Source: Solea solea
Lineage: Eukaryota; Chordata; Actinopteri; Pleuronectiformes; Soleidae
Reading direction: 5' to 3'
NCBI RefSeq assembly: GCF_958295425.1
Contig: NC_081139.1
Span: 14,893,888-14,957,887 of the forward strand
Length of the DNA stretch: 64,000 bases
Shown here piece by piece: positions 12,993-27,800 of this stretch; positions within the stretch are counted from its first letter, which is position 1; each line of letters begins with the position of its first letter. Under the pieces are notes generated by a model. The model had not been told where the DNA came from. It made no database searches and worked only from the letters and a program-made list of their open reading frames with translations. A program made the translations under genes and the position numbers.

Positions 12993-15900
12993 CCAGAGAG
13001 CATTTCAATTTGTTCAACCCTTTCCAACACACTCGCATACATGCTCGACAAATGTGTTGATCCTTCTGTAGGTGTGAGGACACTCCATGACATAATGTAT
13101 TTCATAGTCTCTTCTCCAAGCCTGAAGTGTCCCATGTAAATGTTCTGACAGTCCCACTGTGAAATAACAAGATCGGTTTGCAGGACGTAACTCCACTTCT
13201 AAAAATATAGAAATGCTCACTCATATTTTTTGACTCACAGTTTTTAAGTTATGACAGAGCTTTGGACGAAAAATGTGTCACATGATTATTCATTTCCAGA
13301 GGGGGAAAAAAAATGATTAAATGCTGTATAGAGTTTGGTCATGATTATGTGTCATTGATCAGTAATAGCCTACTTGATTAAATCCATGACATGTTTGTCA
13401 GGAGAGACGTTCTGCTAAATGATAGAAACAGTAAAGCTAGTGAAAGCAAGTTACTCACTTTATCTGCTCTAATTTCAGGGAGTTTTGGCAAGGAACCATA
13501 TATAGTACCTTCATGGACCTTGATCTTCTACGTGAATTTTTTTTTTTTTTTTAATTTAACAAAAGGAAAATATAAAATCACGTATTATATCCTCCAATAA
13601 CACTCTAGGGTTGAAATGTTTAATTTATTTCAACGAGTTCCCTGCAAACGTTCAACTGAGAGAGCAAACATGGTATAAAACGCTGTATACAGCAAGACAG
13701 AGCTTGTTCACATCACATGCACATATTTATATAACATCTCTGTGATCATATGCACCTCATCAGTGACCAGGGATTTCACCAGCAAATGTAGGCAGCAATC
13801 CATTGGTCTCACTGTGGGCAGTGAAAGGAATCCCTGTCAGAGCTATAAATACATGCATTGACATGAATGTTAATGTTTTCAGAGCACAGTGACTCAGTGT
13901 AGCTCTCGGCCGGTACCCGCTGCTGCCTGTAATGGGTGATGCTATGCAGAGTCTTTGATGTGGAGGTGGCCGAGCACCATGTGAGATGATTGAAGGATGA
14001 AATATTCATGCAAGTGTAAGTAGATATGAAATAAATATACTAAAACACACGGCATTAGCAAGAGAATCACTCATTTTAAACATGAGAATTATTTAAGTCA
14101 TAGCAGAGAGAACTACATCAGCTGTGGCTCTGGGGAGGATGTGTTAAGTCTGAGAAAATGTTCCATTTTGGTCTTGAATATTAAAGAAAAAAAGAAATTA
14201 GAGCATAACAAACTGGAGTATTACGTTTTAAAGTCACACATATTTAGAGAGACAGAGCCAAACAAAAAACTCATTTAGTTGAATTATGTAAAAATATGAT
14301 GCAAGTGCGAGTGCACACATGCTGAAAGTCGTTAAAAAGACGGCGTTCATCTTGTCATGAAGCCAGTAAGCTTTGGAAATACCAACAATTCTACATGGAC
14401 TTTGTTACAGTGATGACACAATTCACTGTCGCTCTGGTCTGGTGATTCAATTATTTTTTTCTGCAGGTGAAAATCTCTTTAATGGACCAACATAATTAAT
14501 TACCACATGTGGCTGCAGAAGCTGCTATTGCTCAGCTATAGTTACATGGTGCTGCTCTGATACTGACAGAATGTTGTCAGACTTCAGACAAAAACAAAAC
14601 TATTATTAGAACACTGTCATCATCAATGGTAGCAGAGTAAGATAGAGCAAAAACAAACAAACAAGCAAGAGCATTAATCCCACTTATGTTTTGAGTGTCG
14701 TGGACAAAGCTAGAGCCAAAATCAGGGTCTACATCGGTCACTATGTTAAACAGGACCAACATATAGAGACAAACAACTGCAGTCCTTTTAGATTCCCTAA
14801 TTTACCTAACTCCAAACGACATTTCATTAGATTGAAGGAGGAAGCTGGAGCTCACACATGGAGAGGAAACAGACACCAGTGTCCTTCTTGCTGTGAGGCA
14901 ACAGTGCCAACCACCACACCCCATTGACCTCAGTGCATCAGTGTCTTATGATGAATTATCTACCAAGTCAAAGGTATTACATGGCCAATAATTATTTCTT
15001 AATATATGAATTTTTTTGTTTCATCGTACCATAAAAGGATGGTCAGATCTTAGAAAAAAGTCTTAGAATGATTAAAAGCCAACCATCATCACTGAAAGGC
15101 CTTGAAGGAGCCAGAACGCTTAATTATCTATTTTCAGATCTACAAGGTTTAAGTGAATGTTCTGTTAAAGGTGGCGCTTTCATCTTCTAGTGACAGAAGT
15201 TTAAAGCGGAGAAATGAGGGCAGTTTCTTTAGATCTGCTTTATCAGTGTTCCACATCAGACGGCAGATTAACATTTAATTAACGTGAAGTCTTCAGTATT
15301 CACACGTTATCATTAAAAACAAATTCACATGCCATCATTAAAATATCCAATTGCCAAAAGTAACTTTAGAGTTTCATCCAAAATGAATGAAGTGGGACAT
15401 TGAGTTTTAACTTCAACTCCAGTTTCATGTCAGAATTCAACACTGAAATAATCACATTTCTGATGTTCTCGTTTGAGCTGATCTTTACTCTACATAAGCT
15501 AATATATTCTCCAATTAAATGCAAATGAAATGCAGTATGAGATGCGTGCGATTGATTAGAATTTCCTTTTTTTTTTTACCTTTAACCAGGTTAACCCCCA
15601 TGAGATTTTAAAAATATACATATTTTTTAAGGGAAACCAGGCCAAGACAAACACATCACAATAAATATTAATGTTGAAGAGCTCCAAAATACAGTTGTGT
15701 AACAAGCAGAATGAGGCCATAGTGACATGAAAAAGCAGAGTGAAGCCAGAGACTGAGGAACCACAGGCGCAACTTTGATGCAAAGTCCCTCATCGTTGAT
15801 ATTTCCAAGAGCCTCTAGCCGTGTTGGTCATAACTCATTTTAAAGTGAAATTAGCGTGTCACACCATATCACAGCCTAGAGTGATTCAATCACTTTTTTT

Positions 15901-18900
15901 AAATGTTCATCCAAGTGGTCTGGACATAGAATGATGTGGCTGTAACTCACTTGCACTAAATCCAAACTGCTGCTGTCACAAAACCGTTACAGCGGCCCAA
16001 ACAAAGCACTATCTCCAACCTTAACCATCACCAGTTAATGGCTAATCCTAATTTTAACCACAATTCAGATATTAGCCTTAAACTTAACCAGTTCCTAAGA
16101 AATGAGTTTCTGCTTCTTCATTAGGACCAGGTTTTGGTCTCCATGATGACTATTGGTCCTGACAAAGTCAGTGTTTATGCCAGAGAAAGGTTCTAAAGAG
16201 ATAACAAATGCACACACACATAAAATATGAAGTCTGTGTTCAGCTGCTGGGACAAAACATAATTGTGGCTCGATGCTGTCCATGGTGCTGAAGTGGATAA
16301 TGGCCAATTAGCAACTGAAAATTATAATATTTCACTCTCTTAATAAGATCATTTAACTATGGACAGATATAGGGATGGCATGATACCACTTTTTTATATC
16401 CGATAGCAATACCAATATCATTGAGTATTTTCCGATTTCAGTCTGATACTGTTATTTTAGACTTTTTAAACGATGAAGCTGTTAACAACACAGCTACTGA
16501 GTGTGCTAGCCATTTCAAGCTCTTTAAAAGACATAATTGTGTAACAGAAAAAAATAAATAAATAAGCTGCTGCTGATTTTTATTCACATTTTTTGGATTG
16601 TATTTTTGATATCTGATCCAGTGATTTTGACCAGTATCAGACCGATACGGAGTATCGTATCAGCTCATCGCTTGACAAATATTTATCACATATACAACTC
16701 AACTGTAAAAGTGGCCAGTTGCAGCTACTTGATGAAAATGTGAAAAGAAAATGTAAATTTTTGACTGTGACATTCAGTACATATTACATCACACCTATAA
16801 CAAACAATGAAACTGGTGAATTCAAGCTTTATCTGTAATGTGGTGCATGGATGTAATATTCTCTAGTTCTCTAACACCTAAGTCAAGATCCTGAGTTACT
16901 GCATTTTAGACAATAATGCTTGTATTTTCTTTGTGAAGGTGACCTGATGTAATTCTTATACTGATATTGTAACTATACATATTTATTTATATGTGCTGTT
17001 GTTTATTTTCACCTTGATGAAACATGTTAAAAAAACAGGGAAAACAACGATAAAGATCATAATCACTTTTGCTGCACAGCTTGTTTCACCATCATTAATG
17101 AACTTCGTGAGACACAAAATATGATACCGACTGTTTTCATCTTCACGTTGCTAAAGGCGTTTGCTAACGTCATCAGCCAGAGAGAATAAACTGTGTGTCT
17201 ATCAGTTCTGTCTGTACGTCTGTCACTGAGAGCTTCACTTTGCAGCTTGTGTTTTAAACTGGTTAAGCCATAATTAAGAACAACAACAACAGGCACAAGG
17301 AACATTTTCATAATCCAAGTTCACTTTGTCTGTATGCTCCAGCTGAAATGTAGCCCAAAATAATTGTGTAGTTTGTTAGTTTTTGCAAGTAAATTCCTGC
17401 AGATTTAAAGACAGTTTTATCAGCTTCTGTTGTATTTGGTGTCAATGATGTAACCATCACGGATAAAAATAACAGCCATTGTTATGCAGATGGCAACAGC
17501 ACGGTTCATTACATTTCATAAAACTTACAGAAATTACAAAATTGGTAACAAGGGATTCATGAAAATCAAGACAGTAATATTCACAAATATTTAATATTAA
17601 ATTAGAACATTTTAAAATATTTTTCAACTGTATGGTTAATGTGTCTGATGTGGGTCTATTTCATGCCAAATTACATTAAACATGTTTGATATTTATGATT
17701 GAACAGCGATTGGGGCGTGAGCAGAACCCTGCAATTATCAATGAGAGCAATGACCGGGAAATGGATGTTGCATACTTTTGTTTAGAGCCATAACTTGTTA
17801 AATTAAATAACGATGCTGACAGTCCACCTCCATGTCCACTTTAAATCGTTTCTGTGAGATCCCAAATCCCTGGAATCTCCTCCCTAAAAACGTTTGATTA
17901 AACGCCAAGTGTTTGTTCTTGCATCTTGACTGGATCGTCTAGTCTGTGATTTCTCAGGATTAAAACATTGAAAATTGACTACAAAGTTTGTTGTGTCTGT
18001 GGTCTCCCATGTTTTTAAAATCAAGTGTGATTTGAAAATCCTCTAGTGTGGGGCACCCAAGATTATCTCTCTCTGTGTCTGAGTAAACAAATCCAAAATC
18101 CCACTTTCTGCCAGCGATAAATCAGAAAATGTGAGTGCACATCAACCACCACATAATTCGTTCTGCGACACACTACGAAAGACGCATTACTTATTATGAA
18201 CACTTTCCATTTTGGAAAAGCCAAGTTTGAGCAATGGATCACTCCCATGATGACTCAACTAGAACGTTCTGGTGCAAAAACTGAAAGAATAAAACAATTA
18301 AAGGCGACATAGACCGGAAGCTCCAATTAACGCTGCGTTTGTGTGTGTGTATCTGCGTCATTACCTCGTTTATGAAACCCTAAAGTTTCAGAACAACAGT
18401 TCAGCCACTGCTGAGAAAATAGGGTTTTATTGTTTTCCTGGGCTCTGCGAAGCGGATCGGCACTTCCGTAATTTGATGTCGTCCTCAGAAATCCTCACCA
18501 CTCCTCTCACCACCGTAGCGCCTCCTGGTGCGGGCACTAGTCCGGGCACATCCGGTTGCGTACATTCAACCGCAGAAGAAGAAGAACTACTCTCGTTGTA
18601 GCTGCTGAGATGCAGAGCATCCACCGTGCCAGAGGGGGAGCTGTGTATCTGAGAGCTGGCCTATCTATTACGTCACTTCCAGGTACCTGGCCAATCACAG
18701 TACAGTAGGAAAGCTCTCGTTGGCTGGCCAATCACAACACAGTCCACGTTCTGGGGGTGTGGTTTTGGTCTGAAACAGCGCGGCTGACAAGAGCGTCGGT
18801 GAGGAGATATTTTGATCGGCTCGTTTGCAGCGATTAGGAGGATTTTAACCATGAATACAAGTTAATATATGTAAGTAGACCTCCATAACTAACATATATG

Positions 18901-21900
18901 TGTGATACAAGCATTCTATGTCGCCTTTAAAATAATCAGTATTGCTAAACCATTGAATGTTGAGTTACATCTCCAGGTTGTTGAATTCCTAGGATGGGAT
19001 TTCTGTGTACTGAGCCACTCCCACCAGATGAGAATGAGAAGAAGAGGACCTGAGGCAATCTCTCCATCTCTGAAACTCTGTCCTTTTGTTGCTTTAGTCT
19101 CAGATTCTCTTTATGATTCCTTTTCCTTCCTTTAGGCAGCTGTTACCAATGCTGAAATGCCAACCTTTTCTCTGAAGGGATGTTTAAATGCAGCTGCTTA
19201 GTAGAACAGCCAGTTATAAATCTCTAAAAACAGTAAAGGACACATTTTGCTCTGATTTGCAAATAAACGTACAATGGGTAATTTTTGTGCCAGATGTGCC
19301 GCCTGTGTTCGGCCATTTCTCAGCTTTAATGCATGTGAATATTTAATTAGTTTTGTTTGGCAGTTGAGGCTATTTGGTTAAACCACTTTGACATTTTCAT
19401 CAGCATTTCACTTGCATTACATGAATAATTAACAAAACTCTTCATTTCCAGATAAAGGGCAATATAATTCTGCGACCGCACTTCCTCCACAGTCTCCACA
19501 ATGTGGAAATAAGTAATTATGATGTCCAACATTGTTGTTGGTTTACCACTGAAAATACAGGATTAAATCACATTTCCAACCACAGACAATATGTGTATGT
19601 TTATACAATACGTGTTACAGAACCTGATGAATTAAAGACGTTTTTTTATGTATTTTACTATAGCTGAAGTGCATTCATAGAGTTCTCTCATTGAAAGTAT
19701 TTCTGCAGATAAGGGAACTAAATTGCTCTATGATTTTACAGTGAGCTTTCAAACCTTAAAGCAATTCCAAATAGAGAAAATGGAGCGCTGTCCTCTAAGC
19801 TCGTCATTAGGCTGCAGTGAGAGCCTCCAGCAGTTTGTCCCATATAGGCCAGTCCTCATCATGTCCTCTCAGCAGAGACAGAGATATTCTCTGAGGTCAC
19901 CATGATGGCTCCATGGCAGCACCACATCAGTGACGCTGGTTTCACTCTAAATCAACAGTCGCCATGGTGACTCATGACCAATAATAACAATAATCCGACT
20001 ATAAAAGGAGGAATCTGTAGCTGCTCTCGGACCTGCAGACAATTTCAGGAAAATGTCCAGGAGCATATGTGAGAATGCAAATGTCCACAAAGGTGAAACG
20101 CAAAAGTGAACATCTGACCCACACAATCTCCCACGCTGATCATCTCATGGAAACGGCACACTGGAAAATACTGGACATTCAGTTCACAGTTCATGTATGA
20201 AAATAGCTGGCTTCTTTCTTTCTGTCTGTGGAGAGTCAACTGTACAGGTTTTGTGGATGAGCCCAACAATGAAAAAAGAAACAATGAATCATGCTCAGTA
20301 CCTACATAAGGGCTGAACTTGGTCAGAAGCTCACTCAGATCATCATACTCCAATATTTGAATTAAAGCCCAAAATCTGACAGGAAAGCATTTATCGCAGC
20401 AACACGCAGCACCACCATCTGTCTGGATGTTAGTGCCTTTTACGAATTGCAGCCTCAGCACAAATCCACATTCAACAGAACAGACTAGGTTTTCACTCTT
20501 CAACTGTCCAGTGCTGGTGAGTTTGTGTCTTCTCCAGCCTCACCTTTCTCTTTTTGGCTGACAGTAGTAGAACCTGACATGTTTCTCTACTCGAAACAGT
20601 TATAAAGAGCGGGTAAATTAGTTACTGTCTTTCTGTCATCTCCAATGACAAATTCTGACCAGTATCTAAATGTTTTCTGCACTGAAATAAAGCGGAGATG
20701 AAGTGTGAGGGTTTTTTGTCCGTTTGTTTGTTTAAAACATTGTGATTTACTCATTCTTTTACACTGCTTCCATTTTCTCCAAAGCCAGATTATATGTTTA
20801 TACATTAAAGTAGTCTTAAAAGAAACTGTGTGTGTTGACAATAATTAAGAAGACGTTACCCGCTTGCCCTTCAACACTAATTCTCTACTCAGCCTGATGT
20901 CGTGAAGACAAACATGGAGGGCAAGAGACAAGTAAATTTGAAGTTTGTGTCTGCACATCAATCATGCATGTGGCTGTAGAGTGAACACATCTCTGTGTCC
21001 ATCTACGACCATGCGAGACACTGTCCCTCTGTCAGAGTCTCTCTCCACAGGGCTTTCTGCCCCTCGCCTTAATTACAAAATGACGAGGGGGAGGAAGGGA
21101 ATAAGAATGGGTGAAGGTGGTAACTTTGGCCTCAGCACACACAGGCACTTTTCTCTCCTGTCACCCACTGATGGGAATGACAGGGCAAAGGACAACTGAC
21201 AGCATGAGCAGCTCATTCAATTACACAGCTCTGATGAAAAGCCTTCATGTCCTCCAGAGAGCGCAGTGGATGGAGGGAGGAGAGGAGGGAAGTGGTCTTG
21301 GTTTGGAAAAACACTGTGTTCAGCCGAAGCAATGTGAGTCAGAATAACTATAAGTGGAACACAGAGAACTTCTGGTGTGTGCAAACAGAATTGTTCCACA
21401 CAGATTCATCTCCATCATGGAACCGTTGTCTGCTTTGCTTGGCAACGTCGGAGTAATGATGAGTACCTGGCTTGATATGACACCAAATCATATTACGCTC
21501 AGCTTTTCAAGACAGCACAGCAATGCTACTTTTCAACCATGTCTTGGAGGTTTGACAATTTTAAAAATTCCAAAGTATAGAAAATAATGTGTTGTTCACA
21601 ACACATGGAGCCGGTCTAGCTCCACCCTGACCGTACTGTACCATTTTACTCCACTCGTTGGAAAAGCGGCTTCAGTAAATTCTCCAACAAAAACCAACAA
21701 CAAAAAAATTAAATTCAATTGTCATCAGGTCCCACATAAACTGTTGGTGTGAAAAGATATCTGTAAGACAAAAAAACTGCTAAATTATACAAAAGCCTAT
21801 GTGCGCTGAGACATATTTTTGACATAAGAGAGAATCAGAAGCAACAAATACATGTAATCACCACCTACTAAGATGTAAAACTCAACTAAGACTGGACACA

Positions 21901-24756
21901 GTTGCATCCGTTATGAAAATAGTGTGAAATCATACCAGCACAAACATAAAGAGACAAAAGCGGCTGTAAACAAAGGGCGATAATGGAGGACCTCCAGCAT
22001 TCTGTGTTGCATGTCTTCTTGACATGTGGCAATTTATCACAAGAACAAGACAAGCTTCATTTGAGAGAAGGCTACAGGCTGAACAGATAAACACCTCAGT
22101 TTTTCCCACCATCACATAAAGTATAAGTGACAATTCTCTGCTGACCAGTCAACAGACTGTGTTGTCCAGCTTGGCCGGATTACTTTGTTTGGTACCCCAA
22201 GGAGGGGTGCCAAGAACTGGGGCTGTACAGTTAAGCTATTTTGGTATCCTTTTCAATATTTGACAATATCTGAACTGAACAGAACTGTACCACTTGAAAA
22301 TGGGCTTACTTATGTGTTGACTGTGAAATACTTCAGGATTAGGGACGGAATCTTGGAATGAAATAGAATGCGTGATCAGTTATGCATGTGACCGATGCAG
22401 ACCCTGAGATAAATGTAAATGGAACTGTAGGCATGTAGGAATGTTTAGAACGTGTGCGTCGACGTGTGTCGACACAGAACATGGAAATAATAAGGAGGCC
22501 ATTACAGAGAGGGGCTCCAGGAAGCATTCTAAGCATGCGAGTGGTACATCGCTGCACACATCGACTACTCTGAACAGTGATGGTGGCCAAAACCAAAGCC
22601 TGGTTCATTTTTAACATTAAGTTTCAACTTCTCTCAATTATATATTGTTTGCAGAGGTTTGGGTTGCTTGGTCCTGAAAAGTTATAAATTGAGGGATAGC
22701 TGTACGTCTTTATACTCAGCAGGAAGGTGAGTGTCCTCTCAATGCTGGCTCTGGTCGTGCTGTGCTGGTTATATTTCAGCCTGGGGAGGGAGAATGTCTG
22801 GTATGTTGGCCTTAAAATTTAATCAAAAGGAAGCCGTTTGTGGCCTCGTGTAAAACAGCAGCAATGAGGACTCTGCTCTTTGTGCGGTGTGAGTCAAATG
22901 AAACAGTGATAGTATTGTTGTTTCCATAGCTGCTAGTCATTATTGAGCTGTTTACTGTTGGTAGTTGGACAGCTTCAGAAATCAAAGCAAACAAAAATGC
23001 AATAACCTTGCCAGACATCAGGGAGAAGCTCCTGAAATGTTACTGTATAAAACCACTGCATGTAGGGGCAGATTGGAAATGAAAGGCAAATGTGTGTCTT
23101 CTCCTTTTTATTTTGAATACATAATTCAAGGGAAAGCGAGTCAGGTGCTGTAGCTCAGAAGACAAGAGAATGCCATGTTGAAGAAAGCACTTAAGAAAAG
23201 TCTTGCCTTGAGTAAGAGAGAAAATAGCAGATGAAAACAGAGGGGAAATGTGCACCCTTCTCAAGCATCCCAGAGCGATAATGAGCACCGTCTTTTTTTC
23301 AGTAAAAAGGAGGACGATTCATTATGCATCTTTGGATTTTTCTTTTTTTCGTTTTTCTTCCTTGCTTCACACTCAGCCTCCTGTGAAATGTGGCAAGGAA
23401 TTTCATGCAGGGCGAGTAGTGAGCTTTTAGCCGGCAGTGAGGGGTCATTATGGGAGAATCTCCTATCACTGGTTCTTAAGATGTTTGTGAGCAGTACGCG
23501 AGAGGATGTGAATGAGAAGAAACAGAAATGTGTGGCTTTTTCTGAAGCCCTTTCATATCCTTGATCAGGACAAACAAAGGACTGCAAACACTGGAAAAAA
23601 AAACGTTTTAAAAGTAGGCAGCTCAGAGTCAGGCACTGTATTTTTACCAAATACAATACTTTAATATATCATGTTTGGTGGTACATCAAAAAAAGCTATA
23701 CGTAAACCAGTAACCTGTGTTCACACATGATTTGGGGATGGTAGATTTGTTCAGTTAGTTCCTGCTGGACATGGATGTCAATCCCATAGTGTCAATGCCC
23801 CAAACTGTGCCATGATTAATGGTCTATTAGACTCTTAATGGCACCATTATTTAAAAAAAATGGACACAATGGACACCTTTAAGTGTTGAATTTCTGCTGA
23901 TTTTTTTATGACACATTAATCTGTTTAATCTACAAGTAAAGAAAACATTCATGTGTTTTATAATCAACCTTCGCTTTTATCATGTACGCCTGGTGTCATC
24001 TTTTATCAAAAGTGAGAAGTCTGGAGAGGGCACGATGGCAACAGTATCCTTTCTAGGTTAGATGCACAACCCAGTGAGCAGCAATTATACGACAGTTAAT
24101 AATAAATGGCCAGTACGACTGAAGTTGAGTGCACTGCAATCCTGGCCATGCTTATTACCCTCATGACACTCATGGGAATAGCTAATGGCAATGCTGCAGG
24201 TGTCAGAGCTGAGGTGAGGAGCTGTAATTTATATCTTGACACAGGAAGCTGGTGTTGAATTCGAGATCAGACCTGTTTTAATGCATTTTTGCAACCCGTC
24301 TATACACAGAGGCATGGACATGACACTTTAAAATTGTTTTTAATATAATAAAATATAAGACCACAGTTGTCTTGGGTGATAAAGGCTCAATGAGCTGGCC
24401 ACTGTTAATACTGACTGAAAGGTGAGAGGGCTGCTGGCCTGGAGCTGTTGGTTGGATGTGAGAAAACAGAAATAAAATCCCCAGAGAGAATCTGACCTCC
24501 TTTTTCTGCTCCTGTATGTACGGGGGGTGGTGATGGAAAGAGTGATGGAGGGAGATAAAGAACAGGGTTCCCCACTGCTAACCCAGTTGGAAGCCACACT
24601 CGATCTCATTCATTTGCAATAGCTTTTTTTGGGTCACTTTATGGCCAATCTGCTTTTCTATTCTGCAAGATCGCTGTAGAGATGAATGAGCTGTGGAACC
24701 TTATTTTCAAAAATAAAAAAATTGGATGAAGTTGATAAACATCAATCATTTCATAC

Positions 24757-24804
<48 letters not shown>

Positions 24805-27800
24805 GACACACACACACACAGAGAGAGAGAGACACACCAGAAATCCTCTACACTTGTTCTTCAGAATTCCTTAACATAAATTTCCCTTTTCTTTGATTGG
24901 GTTTGCTTTGATTATGTTTTATGTGAATCACTTTGAGTTGCATTGCCTTGTATGAAAAGGGCTTTATGAATCATGTTTGATTCATTGAAATAAGCACAGG
25001 AATGTCAGCGGGTGACATGAGACTTGAACACTCCTACAGTGAGAAACTGAGAGTCGTGTGGAGTCTTTATCAACAGTGTGTGAACTCATTTGAAAAGGAT
25101 TTTAATGTAATTGATTTTTCTTGTTAGATTTCAAATTTGACACACTACTGTTTCTTTCTAACGGTTCTTCCATCCATTTTGGATAAATAAATCCATACTT
25201 TTCCATACAGTTACATGAACAAACGTGGTAACATGAATTGTAACCCACATGGTTAGATGTCAGCTACATAAACGTGTCAAACATTATGTCACACAGGAAG
25301 TGTTTCATTTCAATGGCCATCTGTCTGGACAGACACGATATTTGTAGTCCACATGTAAGCGCAGTCATGAATAGAGATGGATATGAGATTAGGTTTTGAA
25401 CCTACATTAGCCCTCAAGGAGTAATACAATGGATACAAAATCAGAGATAAGAGATTACATCATGAACCTAGTCTGTGTGATCAGTGAAGAGCTGCTCTAT
25501 TCAAATACTTTCCACTTGATGAGGTTTTTTTTGTTCTGATGAAAGTGAGAGAAAAGGAGACGAGAGAGCCCGTGGGAAAGAGAAACATCTGCAAACTTTC
25601 TTTGATCCTTCTTCAAATTGCAACAAAACCAGGAATGTATTGTGTTGCCTTCATTACTGAAAACTTTCTCTGGCCACCATTTTCTTCTCTGATCTCCCAC
25701 CTCAGGGACACATACACACACACAGAGGTGCCACTGCCATTAATACTGAACAATGTTCCAACAGCTACTCCACAGCTACTTTTACAATCTAAGAGCAGAG
25801 AACAAGAACATACATGGGGTGGGAAGAGGATTCTGCACCAGTCGCAAGGTTCAGAATGGTCGTACTTTATCTTTCAATTAATCATGGGTGTGTTTTGGAG
25901 GTAATGTAAAACAGGCCAAGTGCACTTGCAGCTTTTCGAATTGAAGGGGATCATAGTAGCAGAGTTTCCAGGTATAGAGAACTCTTCTCTGCAGAATAAA
26001 TGGATTTGCAGATATTGGTGAATATCTGCACTGGTTATTTGTGACTATTTAGTTATGCTTTGTGGGTGCATTTTACTATAAGACTTCAAAATGGGCTTAA
26101 GATATTGTATACTTCACCACTGCTTTCAGGCCAAGTTTTGCAGGTCGGTCACTTTCCATTAGCTTTTAGACAGCAATGAAGCAACAATGTGACAGAATAC
26201 AACTAATTTAAGTCTGAGTCAGTCTGAAACTTACAACAATAAATATTTCATCTCCCTTGGTGTTGCTTTGTGCTGAGTGTGGTAGATTCAGCTTTTTATG
26301 TTATAGCACCTTAATTGTACAGGTTAGAGGTTTAAAAAACAACTAGAATGGATGCGCATCGGTGACACAACACAACCGTTCCACAACCAGTGTATTTTGG
26401 AGGTTAGTCTCAATCACTTTTTTTTTTCTAGCTTTCTTCAAGAGCAAATTATGTCAAATTATTAAATCATGTTCACCTTTATATGAAAATAGACATAGCA
26501 TGTCATACATGAGTGGACACTAGTGGGATCGATAGCTGGTTTGGTCCAGTAGATCACATATAGTCCACTACTCCACCGTGTGACCCACCATACAGTAGAT
26601 GTTTCACTTAATAAGTAAAAACTGCTGGTGCCACCAAATTCAGAAGGATTTGTTCACTAGGGAAATTCAATATCTGCAGAAAATCCCACGGCAATCCATC
26701 TAAAAGTTATTAAGACATTTCAGTGTAAGTGTGATGGATTTTTTTTTCTTTGCTTCAGTCTGCTTGGCCGTCTGCACTGCTGCACCAGCACTCTGTGAGG
26801 ATGGTCTGGAAGAAATAGATACAGTTTGCTTCACATTTGGGATTAACTCTTACTTTTTCTATTGTGCCTTCTATCAGTACAAACTACACTATCTGTTCCT
26901 AAATTAAATTACTATATTAAAGAGGATTTTTCAATTCTGCATGAACCGAAAAAGACTGGTCTAGGAGAAAATAAACTTGCACTAAAGTTTCCACAATATA
27001 AACAGAATTGTACGTTGAAAAGCTGTAAATAAAATGTAAAGTTGTGGAAAAACTGTGCAGTTGTTTCCAGTTTAACATGTGTCCTAATATTGTGGTCAAT
27101 TAAATATGATACACATAAAATTATTTTACACTCTTCCAAGAATGACTCAGGGAATACGTAACTGGGCCTCCAGAAACTTTCCAGTGGTTACTGGAAATGA
27201 TGGTTGGTAAAATGAACTTTTTTCTGGTCATTATTTATCTCCATGAATGGATTGTCTTTGAAACACAATGTGAAGAGACTTCACAAAAGTCCTTCTGTTG
27301 ATAAGTTAAGATTCAAAGCTAACTATGCTGCTATTGTCTGGAAACTGACAGCTACAGTCAAGGAAAAAAAATGATGCTCCCATCCAGAAGAGTAGCAAGC
27401 ACAACAAACAAAACTAATCCTGGAGCAACAGGGATACAGAAATAATAAGATAATAGGAGGATAATCAGCTGAAGTGCACCCAGTCAGTCATTACATGAGC
27501 CTAAATAAAAAAGTGCCGACCACCTGCAGGTTAATGGCACTATAAATAGCCTGAGCTCGTAAGCCTGCTTTCCAAACTCTCAAGATCCCTCCCGTCTGTC
27601 AGAGAGGAGACTGTCAGTTAAATCGGATCAATATTCTCTGCCAGTAAGGTGGTGACAGGGAGAAGGTGGGTGGCATGCTTTGGCATCGCTACCTAATTAT
27701 CTTTTTGGACGAAGTTCAAATACCCCACTGTGGAAATGATGTTTATTGTTTAAGCATTCAAAGAGCCAGGAAGTCTGCTCATGCTCTGTCTGTCATGCAA

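Larger units (their letters stand above)
10686..16370. other. First part of the 28.8-kb copine intron
   Basis: No exon seen. It contains a long GA microsatellite (11213-11263), a 13-G run (12765-12777), a TG/GA compound repeat (12959-12992) and a T run (13537-13552). Open frames overlapping these simple repeats on both strands are artefacts. Degraded repeats lie at 14744-14920 and 15565-15780. Confidence 0.6.

Noticed and set aside
12699..13139. 146-codon plus-strand open frame and two minus-strand frames over the same place
   Set aside because: They are generated by the TG/GA microsatellite and the G run; the text is [16 protein letters not shown]-type low complexity with no conserved motif.
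24686..24874. Arg/Glu-rich open frame
   Set aside because: Entirely a translation of the GA/CA microsatellite.
25539..25904. 121-codon plus-strand open frame
   Set aside because: Includes a CA run (DTYTHTEV) and otherwise motif-free sequence; no evidence of a gene.
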